Under the pieces are notes generated by a model, which had not been told where the DNA came from, did not search any database, and saw nothing but the letters and a program-made list of their open reading frames with translations. Below are positions 7,828 to 16,223 of a DNA stretch of 64,000 nt, piece after piece. The first letter of the stretch is position 1, and each line of letters begins with the position of its first letter. The stretch spans positions 1-64,000 of the forward strand of contig NZ_AOMO01000077.1 of assembly GCF_000338875.1 (NCBI RefSeq), in the 5' to 3' direction. Both the position numbers and the translations under genes were made by a program. Source of the stretch: Vibrio mimicus CAIM 602. GTDB lineage: Bacteria; Pseudomonadota; Gammaproteobacteria; Enterobacterales; Vibrionaceae.

Positions 7828-8358
7828 TCATTTAACAGTAAAGTGCTCTGGCGACAAGACCGGAGTGTGGTAAAAGGCGCGTAACGCATCCGACAGCATT
7901 TTCACTCGTAGCGGCAACCCTTGTTCAAGAATATTGAGCACTTCGCGGTGGACTTTGGTCATGAATGCGAGACGGTCCGGCTCAAAATCTCCGTTGAGGT
8001 TGTCACAACTCACGGTAAAGGGGAAGCCTGCACTCATCGCTAGAATCCATTCATAAGCTTGTGGACGGATTTCAACTTTTTCAAACTCCGCCTGCACTTG
8101 CGCTGTACGGCCATCCGGTTCATACCAGTAACCAAAATCTTCCAACAGACGTCGTTGCGGCCCTGCAACACACCAGTGGGCAATCTCGTGCAAGGCAGAG
8201 GCATAAAAACCACGTGCAAAAATGATCCGGTGATAACTCACTTGCTCATCGGCAGGTAAGTAGATCGGCTCATCGCCGCCCAACTCTAATTTGGTGTTGT
8301 TGTCGCAGTAAAAAGTCTGGTTGAAAATTTCAATTAAGTCTTGGTATTGATGGTTCAT
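7828..8358 (-). CDS. epmC: Elongation factor P hydroxylase EpmC
   Basis: Hydroxylates the beta-lysylated lysine of elongation factor P, the last step of the EpmA/EpmB/EpmC pathway that helps ribosomes through polyproline stretches. The protein has 176 residues and begins MNHQYQDLIEIFNQTF, as E. coli YfcM does. The metal-binding motif is ALHEIAHWCVAG (His-Glu-x-x-His), and SCDNLNGDFEPDR is another family signature. The frame opens 17 codons earlier, but ATG 8358 matches the family start. It is the first gene of an epmC-yfcL operon. Confidence 0.92.
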   Translation of the reverse strand: MNHQYQDLIEIFNQTFYCDNNTKLELGGDEPIYLPADEQVSYHRIIFARGFYASALHEIAHWCVAGPQRRLLEDFGYWYEPDGRTAQVQAEFEKVEIRPQAYEWILAMSAGFPFTVSCDNLNGDFEPDRLAFMTKVHREVLNILEQGLPLRVKMLSDALRAFYHTPVLSPEHFTVK

Positions 8359-8571
8359 AGTACATGGTAAATGTTGGTGACAGCGTGCATTCTGGAGACT
8401 TTTTCTCATCGGGTAAAGAGCTAAGCCTCACACAGAAGATGGCTATTAGGAAAACGTTTGTTTGAGACTAACAATCAATTCATTAGTTTTACTAATTCAA
8501 ACCACCTTCACCTTATAAAAAATCATTGTTTATTCTCTAAGATAAACCCTAAAATTTCGCCTTAATTTTTC
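8359..8571. promoter_or_regulatory. Divergent intergenic region, epmC and TRIC genes
   Basis: AT-rich non-coding DNA that must contain the promoters for epmC (minus) and, upstream of the ERIC, for the TRIC gene (plus). I see no strong consensus promoter, no ORF and no RNA gene in it. With the ERIC element it forms a 366-bp stretch without a gene. Confidence 0.4.
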
Positions 8572-8699
8572 TATACCAAACTACTTAGAGTTGCAGGTAG
8601 GCGGCAAGTGAACTCATCCCTATGAGCATAGATAAGCTATGTGATTAGGGGGAGTGGACGCAGCCAACACCGCTGCAACTTCAAGTAGGAAGAGTATAT
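8572..8699 (+). repeat. ERIC (intergenic repeat unit) upstream of the TRIC gene
   Basis: A 128-bp imperfect palindrome bounded by TATACC and GTATAT. The left arm reads GTTGCAGGTAGGCGGCAAGT and the right arm GACGCAGCCAACACCGC then TGCAACTTCAAGTAGGA. It is a near-canonical ERIC arrangement in the same orientation as the copy in the fur leader, and it also ends about 25 bases before a start codon. The central part (ATGAGCATAGATAAGCTATG) differs from the other copy. Confidence 0.9.
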
Positions 8700-8724
8700 C
8701 CTCTGCTGTTGAATGAGGTGATAC

Positions 8725-9348
8725 ATGCTGCTAAGTATTTTGTATGTAATTGGGATCACGGCGGAAGCCATGACCGGAGCGTTGAGTGCGGGCCGTCGCA
8801 AAATGGACTGGTTTGGCGTAATGCTGGTCGCTAGCGCAACCGCGATTGGTGGTGGCACAGTGCGCGATATTTTGCTTGGTCACTACCCTTTAGGTTGGGT
8901 AAAAAATCCTGAGTATCTTGCAATTACTTGTGTGGCAGGTGTACTGACCACTTGGGTATACAAGTGGGTGATCAAGCTTAAAGGCTTATTTATTCGTCTT
9001 GATGCGCTGGGCCTGATTGTGTTTTCAATCATCGGCACGCAAGTAGCAATGCGCATGGGCTTACACCCTGGCATCTGTTTGGTTTCTGCGGTGGTGACTG
9101 GTGTGTTTGGTGGTTTGCTACGCGATTTGATCTGCCGTCAGCCGCCCTTGGTATTGCATGAAGAATTGTATGCGTCGATTGCTCTAATGGCATCTGGACT
9201 ATATCTGACCCTACTTGAGTTTGGTGTCAGTGATGTAGTGAGCACCGTGGTGACTCTCGTGGTTGGTTACACTCTGCGTATGGCAGCAGTGCGTTTTAAA
9301 TGGCGTCTACCCTCTTTCCATTTGGAAGCCGAGAATTCGATTCACTAA
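8725..9348 (+). CDS. TRIC cation channel family (UPF0126) membrane protein
   Basis: A 207-residue integral membrane protein with two repeats of the UPF0126/TRIC unit, each about 3 helices. The duplicated signatures are ATAIGGGTVRDILLG (about residues 38-52) and VTGVFGGLLRDLI (about 130-142). Such proteins (YicG relatives) form trimeric channels for monovalent cations in structural work on the family; no physiological role is established. The start is ATG 8725 with GAGGTGATAC upstream. The ERIC repeat occupies its leader. It converges on aroC. Confidence 0.9.
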   Translation: MLLSILYVIGITAEAMTGALSAGRRKMDWFGVMLVASATAIGGGTVRDILLGHYPLGWVKNPEYLAITCVAGVLTTWVYKWVIKLKGLFIRLDALGLIVFSIIGTQVAMRMGLHPGICLVSAVVTGVFGGLLRDLICRQPPLVLHEELYASIALMASGLYLTLLEFGVSDVVSTVVTLVVGYTLRMAAVRFKWRLPSFHLEAENSIH

Positions 9349-9390
9349 CCATCCCTTATCTATGCGATTTGCAGTTAAGTCGCGGATATG

Positions 9391-9416
9391 ACAACGCCCT
9401 CGATTGAGGGCGTTGT
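9391..9416. terminator. Hairpin between the TRIC gene and aroC
   Basis: An 11-bp perfect stem (ACAACGCCCTC with GAGGGCGTTGT, 4-base loop) sits between convergent genes. T-tails are short on both sides, so termination efficiency is uncertain. Confidence 0.65.
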
Positions 9417-9448
9417 TGCATTTAAAGCCATGAACTCTAAAGATAAAG

Positions 9449-10534
9449 CTAGATTTTCGGTGTTGCTGTCATTACACCGTGGTTCTGACCACGATGACGC
9501 AGCAGATGATCCATCAGCACAATTGCCAACATGGCTTCTGCAATGGGTACTGCGCGAATGCCGACACAAGGGTCATGGCGACCTTTAGTGATAAGCTCGG
9601 TTGGCTCACCGTTGACATCAATTGTCTCGCCCGGCACGGTAATGCTGGAAGTCGGCTTCAGGGCGATATTGGCTACGATATCCTGCCCGCTAGAAATGCC
9701 ACCTAAAATGCCACCCGCATGGTTAGAACGAAAGCCTTGCGGAGTGAGAGGATCACGATGTTGGCTGCCTTTTTGGCGCACTACATCAAAGCCATCACCA
9801 ATCTCTACCCCTTTCACTGCGTTGATGCTCATCAACGCATGGGCAATATCCGCATCCAGACGATCAAACACAGGTTCACCCAATCCAACCGGAACGCCTG
9901 TAGCAACCACTTGGATTTTAGCGCCAATCGAGTCGCCTTCTTTTTTCAGCTCACGGATCAGCTCATCAAAGGCGGCCACTTTATCAACATCAGGGCAGAA
10001 GAAATCGTTGTTTTCAATCTCATTCCAGTCCACTTTATCAATCGCGACATCACCCATTTGCGACAAGTAAGCACGCACTTCAATGCCAAATTCTTGCTGT
10101 AGGTATTTTTTGGCAATCGCTCCTGCCGCTACACGCATGGCAGTTTCACGCGCCGATGAACGGCCACCACCGCGATAATCACGCACACCGTATTTTTGAT
10201 GATAGGTGTAGTCCGCGTGTCCGGGACGGAACTTATCTTTGATATCTGAATAATCTTTGGAGCGTTGGTCGGTGTTCTCGATCAAAAGCCCAATCGATGT
10301 GCCTGTGGTTTTTCCCTCAAATACACCTGAGAGAATTTTGACTTCGTCCGGCTCACGACGCTGAGTGGTATAGCGTGATGTGCCAGGACGACGACGGTCG
10401 AGATCCACTTGTAAATCCGCTTCGCAGATAGTCAGCCCCGGTGGGCAACCATCCACAATACATCCCAGTGCGATACCGTGACTTTCTCCGAATGTGGTGA
10501 CTCGGAAATGTTGTCCGATACTGTTTCCTGCCAT
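9449..10534 (-). CDS. aroC: Chorismate synthase AroC
   Basis: Last shikimate-pathway enzyme, converting EPSP to chorismate with reduced FMN. The protein has 361 residues and the three family signatures: GESHG near residue 17 in FRVTTFGESHG, the GGGRSSARET region near 125-134, and the late segment containing GRHDPCVGIRAVP. The start codon at 10534 has GAGGAAG seven bases upstream. A 20-bp palindrome lies in the leader. It is downstream of prmB in the same direction, but a strong terminator separates them. Confidence 0.97.
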   Translation of the reverse strand: MAGNSIGQHFRVTTFGESHGIALGCIVDGCPPGLTICEADLQVDLDRRRPGTSRYTTQRREPDEVKILSGVFEGKTTGTSIGLLIENTDQRSKDYSDIKDKFRPGHADYTYHQKYGVRDYRGGGRSSARETAMRVAAGAIAKKYLQQEFGIEVRAYLSQMGDVAIDKVDWNEIENNDFFCPDVDKVAAFDELIRELKKEGDSIGAKIQVVATGVPVGLGEPVFDRLDADIAHALMSINAVKGVEIGDGFDVVRQKGSQHRDPLTPQGFRSNHAGGILGGISSGQDIVANIALKPTSSITVPGETIDVNGEPTELITKGRHDPCVGIRAVPIAEAMLAIVLMDHLLRHRGQNHGVMTATPKI

Positions 10535-10550
10535 GACTTCCTCAATGCAC

Positions 10551-10570
10551 AGTGAAACTCGGGTTTCACT
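10551..10570. promoter_or_regulatory. 20-bp palindrome in the aroC leader
   Basis: AGTGAAAC and GTTTCACT flank a 4-base centre, ending 17 bases from the aroC start codon. As RNA it would form an 8-bp hairpin with a tetraloop just before the ribosome site; as DNA it is a symmetrical operator. It does not match the TyrR box spacing. Confidence 0.4.
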
Positions 10571-10711
10571 GATTAACTGTTCTTCGTGGCTTCATAGTGG
10601 CGTTAATACTTTGTGATGTAAAGTCCTAAAAATGACCAGATTCGACCGTTTTCACGGGCTAATGGTGTTATTCACTACCTTAGCCAAGGTTTTTCGGCTA
10701 ACTGTGCACCA

Positions 10712-10740
10712 TGAAAAACGCCGACTCAAAGGTCGGCGTT
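10712..10740 (-). terminator. Terminator after prmB
   Basis: On the minus strand AACGCCGAC and GTCGGCGTT form a 9-bp stem with a 6-base loop, followed by TTT. It lies 24 bases past the prmB stop. Confidence 0.85.
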
Positions 10741-10763
10741 GGAATAAGTTCCGCGTGTCATCA

Positions 10764-11696
10764 TTAATCTTTGTACAGCGCGAAATCCGCAGCACAGTCG
10801 ATAAGCTGCTCACGAGTCAGCAAAAATACGCCGTGACCGCCATTTTCAAACTCTAACCAAGTAAATGGAATGTGTGGATACTGCTCCATCATGTGCACCA
10901 TGGAGTTGCCTACTTCACACACCAGAACCCCGTTCTCTTTCAGGTAAAGTGGCGCATTAGCCAGAATACGGCGTGCCAGTTTCAGACCATCACTACCTGC
11001 TGCAAGGCCAAGTTCAGGTTCATGACGGAACTCACTTGGCAGGCTATCCATGTCTTCTTGATCCACATAAGGTGGATTGGTCACGATCAGGTCATACTGC
11101 TCTTGCGGCAGATCGCGGAACAGATCGGAACGGATTGGGAAAACTTGCTGCTCTAGACCATGATCTTGAATGTTTTGCTCTGCCACTTGCAGCGCATCCA
11201 CCGAGATATCAATCGCATCCACTTCGGCTTCAGGGAAAGCATTCGCACAAGCAATGGCAATACAGCCGCTGCCGGTACACAAATCCATGATGCGCGTTGG
11301 CTCTTCAATCAACCAAGGTTCAAAACGGTTTTGGATCAGTTCACCGATCGGAGAACGCGGTACCAGAACACGTTGGTCAACAAAGAACTCAAGACCACAG
11401 AACCACGCTTTGTTGGTCAGGTACGCCACTGGCGTACGATCGTTAATACGTTTGATCACGCGTTCAACCACACGCAGGCGCTCGCTGCTGGTCAGGCGTG
11501 AACTCAGTACATGTGGAGGCACATCAATCGGCAGATAGAGCGTTGGCAGAATGAGTTGTACCGCTTCATCCCAAGCGTTATCCGTGCCTTGACCATAAAA
11601 CAGGTTAGCAGCGTTAAATCGACTCACAGTCCAACGAATCATGTCTTGCAAGGTATGCAGTTCAGAAACCGCTTCCTCAACGAAAATCTTATCCAA
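10764..11696 (-). CDS. prmB: 50S ribosomal protein L3 glutamine methyltransferase PrmB
   Basis: SAM-dependent methyltransferase for a conserved Gln of ribosomal protein L3. The SAM motif is DLCTGSGCIAIA and the catalytic NPPY motif lies in IVTNPPYVDQEDM. The start is inferred to be TTG at 11696: it gives 310 residues opening (M)DKIFVEEAV, the exact start and length of E. coli PrmB, and GGAGG lies five bases upstream. A second TTG at 11708 would place the Shine-Dalgarno inside the gene. It is divergent from smrB, and its paralogue prmC is at 59778-60638. Confidence 0.93.
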   Translation of the reverse strand: MDKIFVEEAVSELHTLQDMIRWTVSRFNAANLFYGQGTDNAWDEAVQLILPTLYLPIDVPPHVLSSRLTSSERLRVVERVIKRINDRTPVAYLTNKAWFCGLEFFVDQRVLVPRSPIGELIQNRFEPWLIEEPTRIMDLCTGSGCIAIACANAFPEAEVDAIDISVDALQVAEQNIQDHGLEQQVFPIRSDLFRDLPQEQYDLIVTNPPYVDQEDMDSLPSEFRHEPELGLAAGSDGLKLARRILANAPLYLKENGVLVCEVGNSMVHMMEQYPHIPFTWLEFENGGHGVFLLTREQLIDCAADFALYKD

Positions 11697-11762
11697 AATT
11701 GCCTCCAAAAAGCGCTACAATACCGCGTCATCAATTTACAGTAGCAAAAACACGTCACCCTA

Positions 11763-12323
11763 ATGAGCAAAAACGATCACCGAATTACCAATAACAAGAG
11801 CGATAAAGATAATCTTGAAGACGATTTCTCACTGTTTCGTGACGAAGTAAAGGGCGTAAAAAAGTTGCGTCAGGATACCATACTCCACGCGCCAAACAGA
11901 AATCCCAAGCAAAAAGAAATCCGCCGTACCGAGCGTGAAGCTTCCGACAACGATTTCTATTTCTCCGATGAGTTTATGCCCCATCTGAGTGATGAAGGCC
12001 CAACGCGTTACGCACGTAGCGATGTTTCCAAGTACGAAGTGAAAAGGCTACGCCGTGGGGTGTATGTGCCAGATGTGTTTTTGGATATGCATGGCATGAC
12101 CCAACAAGAAGCGAAACGCGAACTGGGGGCGATGATCGCCTACTGCCTAAAAGAGAATGTGCATTGTGCTTGCGTGCAGCATGGCATTGGCAAGCACATC
12201 TTAAAACAGAATGTTCCACTGTGGCTGGCACAGCACCCCGATGTACTCGCGTTCCACCAAGCCCCACTCGAATTTGGCGGCGATGGCGCGCTATTAGTGC
12301 TGCTGTCTATTCCTGAGAAATAG
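11763..12323 (+). CDS. smrB: Smr-domain endonuclease SmrB (ribosome rescue)
   Basis: A 186-residue protein. The N-terminal part is charged (about 1-100), with FYFSDEFMPHL; the C-terminal Smr domain (about 105-183) has LDMHGMTQQEAK and the HGIGKHILK motif conserved in this family. In E. coli SmrB cleaves mRNA at collided ribosomes. The N-terminus here carries extra Asn/Asp/Lys-rich residues before the conserved DDFSLFRDEVKG, so the exact start may be slightly later. It is divergent from prmB across 66 bp and ends 7 bases from the flhB stop, with no visible terminator. Confidence 0.93.
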   Translation: MSKNDHRITNNKSDKDNLEDDFSLFRDEVKGVKKLRQDTILHAPNRNPKQKEIRRTEREASDNDFYFSDEFMPHLSDEGPTRYARSDVSKYEVKRLRRGVYVPDVFLDMHGMTQQEAKRELGAMIAYCLKENVHCACVQHGIGKHILKQNVPLWLAQHPDVLAFHQAPLEFGGDGALLVLLSIPEK

Positions 12324-12330
12324 AAAATCT

Positions 12331-13461
12331 TTAGTAACGCATATCCGGTGGGATCGGCATATTCTCTTCGTTGAGTTTCGGCCGCTGACCACCTTTGCGA
12401 CGGTACTGTTTTAACTGGAAGACGAACGCCAGCACTTGGGCGACCGCCACGAACAAACCATCCGGAATTTGCTGTTCAAGCTCCGTGGTGTGATACAAGG
12501 CTCGCGCTAAAGGCGGTGCGGGAACAATCGCGATATCGTATTCCCGCGCAATTTCACGAATCTTTAACGCCATATGATCCACCCCTTTGGCAATCACCAC
12601 GGGGGCTTTATCGGTATTCTGCTTATAACGTAGCGCAACCGAGAAGTGCTCCGGGTTGGTGATGATCACGTCCGCCTGCGGCAGTGCAGCCATCATCCGC
12701 CGCTGCGCCGCTTCACGTTGCAGCATACGAATACGGCCTTTCACTTCTGGTTTACCTTCGGTGTCTTTGTACTCGTCTTTCACTTCTTGCTTGGTCATTT
12801 TCAGTTGGTTGGCGTGTTGCCAAATCTGAAATGGAATATCAATCGCTACCACCACCAGTAATGAACAACTGATCAGAAGTACAAAGTTGAGCAGAATGTC
12901 GAGCGCATGAAAGATGTTTTGCGGATACACATCCAAACTGAGTTGAAACAGATCTTTTTGCGAAGCTTCGATGAGATAGAAAGCCACGCCAGCCACCAAC
13001 ATGACTTTTAGAATCGACTTGAGCAGCTCAACCCAGCTTTGCAAACCAAACATTCGCTTAAATCCACTGAGCGGATTCATTTTGGAGAGTTTAGGCATCG
13101 CCGCTTCAGCGGAAAAGTTAATCCCCCCCACTCCAGCGGCACCAATCAAGGCGGCAATGAACAGGGTGATCAAAATCATCAGCAGTGGTAGAAGCAAATT
13201 AACCAGCGACCCACCTATGATGTCGAACAGTTTTCCGATATCGAAAATCTCTTCACGGTCGAGCGAAAAAAGCCGCTGCATAGCCGTGAATAGGCCTTGG
13301 GCTAATGCTTCGCCGAACCACATCAACGAAACAGCACCTACTACTAATACAGAGACAGAAGCCAGCTCCTTCGAACGCGCAACTTGGCCTTTTTCCTTGG
13401 CCTGCTGCAACCTTCGGGGGGTGGCTTCTTCGGTCCTTTCTTGGCCGTCGGATTCTGCCAA
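12331..13461 (-). CDS. flhB: Flagellar export specificity switch FlhB
   Basis: A 376-residue inner-membrane component of the flagellar type III export gate. It has four transmembrane segments between about residues 30 and 215, then a cytoplasmic domain that normally self-cleaves at Asn-Pro to switch export from rod/hook to filament substrates. The cleavage motif here is N269-P270-E271-H272 (codons AAC CCG GAG CAC), whereas most homologues I know have NPTH. The N-terminus (ESDGQERTEEATPRRLQQAK) is canonical. It is the last gene of the fliKLMNOPQR-flhB operon and follows fliR by 9 bases. Confidence 0.96.
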   Translation of the reverse strand: MAESDGQERTEEATPRRLQQAKEKGQVARSKELASVSVLVVGAVSLMWFGEALAQGLFTAMQRLFSLDREEIFDIGKLFDIIGGSLVNLLLPLLMILITLFIAALIGAAGVGGINFSAEAAMPKLSKMNPLSGFKRMFGLQSWVELLKSILKVMLVAGVAFYLIEASQKDLFQLSLDVYPQNIFHALDILLNFVLLISCSLLVVVAIDIPFQIWQHANQLKMTKQEVKDEYKDTEGKPEVKGRIRMLQREAAQRRMMAALPQADVIITNPEHFSVALRYKQNTDKAPVVIAKGVDHMALKIREIAREYDIAIVPAPPLARALYHTTELEQQIPDGLFVAVAQVLAFVFQLKQYRRKGGQRPKLNEENMPIPPDMRY

Positions 13462-13470
13462 ATCAGCCTC

Positions 13471-14253
13471 CTAACAGTTCAAGCGAATGAGACGACAGAT
13501 CTGCTCTTCCGTCTCTTGCCAGTAGATTTCGTAATGAGTGTACAGGCCGCTGAGTATGTACCAACACAGCAGCAGACCGACGAGGAGCGCAAACGAAAAG
13601 CCGAGCGAAAAGATGTTGAGCTGCGGCGCAGCACGGGTCATCACCCCAAACGAGAGGTTCACGGTTAATAGCGCAATAATGCCGGAAAGCGATACCGCGA
13701 GTGACGCTTTAAACATAATGCCAAGCCACAAGGCTAATTCGCGATAATCGACCGTAGTGAGTGAACCGCTACCAATTGGCAGGCTCTTAAAGCTGAACAC
13801 CACCAGTTGGATCATTTTTAAATGGCCATCACTGGAGAGAAAAAACAGCGTGGCCAACAGCATAAACATCTGACCCAGTAACGGCGTGTTTTGTCCGTTG
13901 GCTGGGTCAACCATGGAGGCAAAACCCAAGCTCGATTGCATACCGAGAATCTGACCAAGCATGACAAAAATTTGCACCAAAAACTGAGTCACCATGCCCA
14001 TTGCCATGCCAATCACAATCTGTTCAAAAGTGATCATGAATCCTTGCAGTGAAAGCAAAGCGATATCAGAAGGCACCGCCGGAATCGCCGGCATCACCGC
14101 AAAGGTCAGGGCCAACCCCAAATAAAGACGCACACGCGCAGGCACAAAGCGCGCACCAGTAACCGTCATCACCATCAACATGGCCGCAATACGCGTGTAC
14201 GGCCAGAAATAGTTGGCGATGAAATCGAGGACGACACTGGCTGGATACTCCAT
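13471..14253 (-). CDS. fliR: Flagellar export gate protein FliR
   Basis: A 260-residue membrane protein with about six hydrophobic segments, part of the FliP5-FliQ4-FliR1 export gate inside the MS ring. Family features include an early TGARFVPARVRLYLGLAL segment and VDPANGQNTPLLGQMF. It is packed between fliQ (8-base gap) and flhB (9-base gap) in the operon. Confidence 0.95.
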   Translation of the reverse strand: MEYPASVVLDFIANYFWPYTRIAAMLMVMTVTGARFVPARVRLYLGLALTFAVMPAIPAVPSDIALLSLQGFMITFEQIVIGMAMGMVTQFLVQIFVMLGQILGMQSSLGFASMVDPANGQNTPLLGQMFMLLATLFFLSSDGHLKMIQLVVFSFKSLPIGSGSLTTVDYRELALWLGIMFKASLAVSLSGIIALLTVNLSFGVMTRAAPQLNIFSLGFSFALLVGLLLCWYILSGLYTHYEIYWQETEEQICRLIRLNC

Positions 14254-14261
14254 AAGTGCTC

Positions 14262-14531
14262 CTAGTACAGAACCTGCGGCAAGCGCTCAATCATGCTGTA
14301 GAAAAAGTCCATCAGCATTTGCGTCATCCAATGCCCAAAGAACATCAGCGCTAATAAGGTGATGATCAAACGCGGCAAAAAACTCAGTGTCTGTTCGTTA
14401 ATCGAGGTCGCGGCCTGAAAAATCGCAACCACTAGACCAATCAGCAAGCTGGGGATGATGATGGCGCACACCATAATCAGCACCAGCCAGAGTGACTCTT
14501 TGAACAGTTCGACAAATATCTCTGGTGTCAT
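14262..14531 (-). CDS. fliQ: Flagellar export gate protein FliQ
   Basis: An 89-residue protein with two transmembrane helices (about 15-40 and 50-75), the usual length. It begins MTPEIFVELFKESLWLVL and contains SINEQTLSFLPR. It is a subunit of the export gate. The 12-base gap to fliP and 8-base gap to fliR indicate one transcript. Confidence 0.95.
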   Translation of the reverse strand: MTPEIFVELFKESLWLVLIMVCAIIIPSLLIGLVVAIFQAATSINEQTLSFLPRLIITLLALMFFGHWMTQMLMDFFYSMIERLPQVLY

Positions 14532-14543
14532 GCTGCTTCCCCG

Positions 14544-15443
14544 CTACAAGGCAAAACTGCCCGCCAAGGTCGACAGGATCAGGTTCCAACCATCCACCAA
14601 CACGAACAACATCAATTTAAAAGGTAAGGAAACAATCATAGGCGAGAGCATCATCATACCCATCGCCATGAGTACCGAAGCCACCACCAAGTCGATGATC
14701 AAAAAGGGCAAAAACAGCATAAAACCAATCTGGAACGCGGTTTTTAACTCCGACGTAATAAAAGCAGGAATGAGCACCGCCATGGAAACTTGTTCAGGGG
14801 CTGTCACTTGAGAACCAGACATTTCAACAAAGGTTTCCAGATCCTTGATTCGGGTCTGCTTGAGCATGAAGGCTTTCATCGGCTCTTGCGCTAAATCGAA
14901 CGCTTGGCGCGCAGAGATCTGTTCATTGAGATAAGGCTGCACCGCTTGCTCATTAATCTGGTTAAACACCGGAGCCATAATGAAAAACGTTAAAAACAGT
15001 GCAATACCAATAATCACTTGGTTAGAAGGCGTTTGTTGCAAACCCATGGCTTGCCGCAGGATCGACATCACCACCACGATACGGGTGAATGAGGTCATCA
15101 AGATGACCATGGCAGGCAAGAAGCCCAACATGGTCATCAGTGCAAGAATTTGTAGGTTTATCGAGTAATCTTCACTGCCATCCGGATTAGTGGTCATGGT
15201 GAACGCAGGAATGCCACTTCCCCCGCTGCTACTGCCCAACGCGATGGTTTTGGCGTTACCTTGTTCTTTTTCAAGTGCTGTAACGGTGACGGAAGATGCC
15301 CCCGCCGCAGTCGATGGAATTCCGGTATTGAGCGGTTCTTCAGCAAAAGCGAGCGAAGCAAAACCTAGCATGCCGGAGAGCAGCCAAGTGAGTAATCCAG
15401 TCGTCAACCAAGAGGTCAAATTAAGTCTTTGAGTCCGTTTCAT
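14544..15443 (-). CDS. fliP: Flagellar export gate protein FliP
   Basis: A 299-residue core export gate subunit. An N-terminal signal sequence (about residues 1-34, ending LAFA) is followed by a variable stretch, then four membrane segments with the family signatures FTRIVVVMSILRQAMG and PFLIIDLVVASVLMAMGMMM. The start overlaps the end of fliO by 23 bases, a tight coupling typical of fliO-fliP. Confidence 0.95.
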   Translation of the reverse strand: MKRTQRLNLTSWLTTGLLTWLLSGMLGFASLAFAEEPLNTGIPSTAAGASSVTVTALEKEQGNAKTIALGSSSGGSGIPAFTMTTNPDGSEDYSINLQILALMTMLGFLPAMVILMTSFTRIVVVMSILRQAMGLQQTPSNQVIIGIALFLTFFIMAPVFNQINEQAVQPYLNEQISARQAFDLAQEPMKAFMLKQTRIKDLETFVEMSGSQVTAPEQVSMAVLIPAFITSELKTAFQIGFMLFLPFLIIDLVVASVLMAMGMMMLSPMIVSLPFKLMLFVLVDGWNLILSTLAGSFAL

Positions 15444-15809
15444 TTTTTTTCAGTAGCTGCATCAACTGGTTAGAAAAAGGGGTTGCAGGCAGCTCCTCCT
15501 GTGTGAGTGGATTATCGAGTTTGGCCAGCAATTGAATCGACTGAGTGGTCACCCCAATCAAATACTGCTCTTCGCCCACTTGAATGATCATCACCCGCTC
15601 TCGGGTACCGACGGGCAACTGTTTGACAATACTCAGCCCTTTTTGCTGGCCGAAGGCAGGAACACGCATTCGCTTGAGTAACCAAGCCAGTAAAAAGATC
15701 AGGGCAATAACGAACAAAAGCGACCCGAAAGTGGTCGCCAAATCCAGTTGGCTGCTTGTCGCAGCAACCCGGGAACAGGGATAAGAATCAGAGCCGCCAA
15801 TTTTCGCAT
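15421..15809 (-). pseudogene. fliO: Flagellar export protein FliO, frameshifted near its start
   Basis: The mature part is intact: from about 15741 a frame reads LATTFGSLLFVIAL, one membrane helix, LAWLLKRMRVP and a cytoplasmic domain. The natural start is ATG 15809, three bases after the fliN stop, which reads a signal peptide MRKLAALILIPVPG. The two parts are in different frames. One extra base in the CCCGGG run (15768-15773) joins them as ...IPVPG-VAATSSQLDLATTFG, giving about 128 residues with a proper signal peptide. So one G appears to be missing. Without repair only a leaderless form from a weak TTG at 15741 could be made. FliO helps FliP assemble in the export gate. A sequence error is the likeliest explanation. 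Confidence 0.8.
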
Positions 15810-15812
15810 TGG

Positions 15813-16223
15813 CTATCTCAGTTTCTTGATACGTTCAGTTTGGCTGATCACGTCAGTCAGACGGATACCGAACTTATCGTTCACCACCACCACTTCGCCA
15901 TGCGCAATCAGCGTGCCGTTGACCATCACATCCAGTGATTCACCAGCAATACGATCTAACTCAACTACGGAACCTTGGTTCAATTGCAACAGGTTACGGA
16001 TACTGATTTTAGAGCGTCCGACCTCCATCGAGATGGTAACTGGAATATCCATGATGGTATCCAGCTTGCGGCGTTCGTCATCACTGATCGGTGGCGCGGT
16101 ATTTTTTAACTCTTCGAGTGGAGCTGCCAATATTTCATCCACATCAATATCGGGCGCATTCGGGTCTTCACCTAATGCTGCTGCCCACTCTTCAGCCAAT
16201 CTTTCATCTTCGCTTTTTGCCAT
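15813..16223 (-). CDS. fliN: Flagellar motor switch protein FliN
   Basis: A 136-residue C-ring protein. It has an acidic N-terminal region (DPNAPDIDVDEILAAP) and a C-terminal SpoA domain (about residues 60-134) with MDIPVTISMEVGRSKISI and GEVVVVNDKFGIRLTDV. FliN works with FliM and FliG in torque switching and docks FliH-FliI export complexes. ATG 16223 is preferred over a TTG two codons upstream. Its stop is three bases before the fliO start. Confidence 0.95.
   Translation of the reverse strand: MAKSEDERLAEEWAAALGEDPNAPDIDVDEILAAPLEELKNTAPPISDDERRKLDTIMDIPVTISMEVGRSKISIRNLLQLNQGSVVELDRIAGESLDVMVNGTLIAHGEVVVVNDKFGIRLTDVISQTERIKKLR

Noticed and set aside
9531..10070. 179-residue plus-strand ORF
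   Set aside because: Antisense of aroC, which is intact with all signatures.
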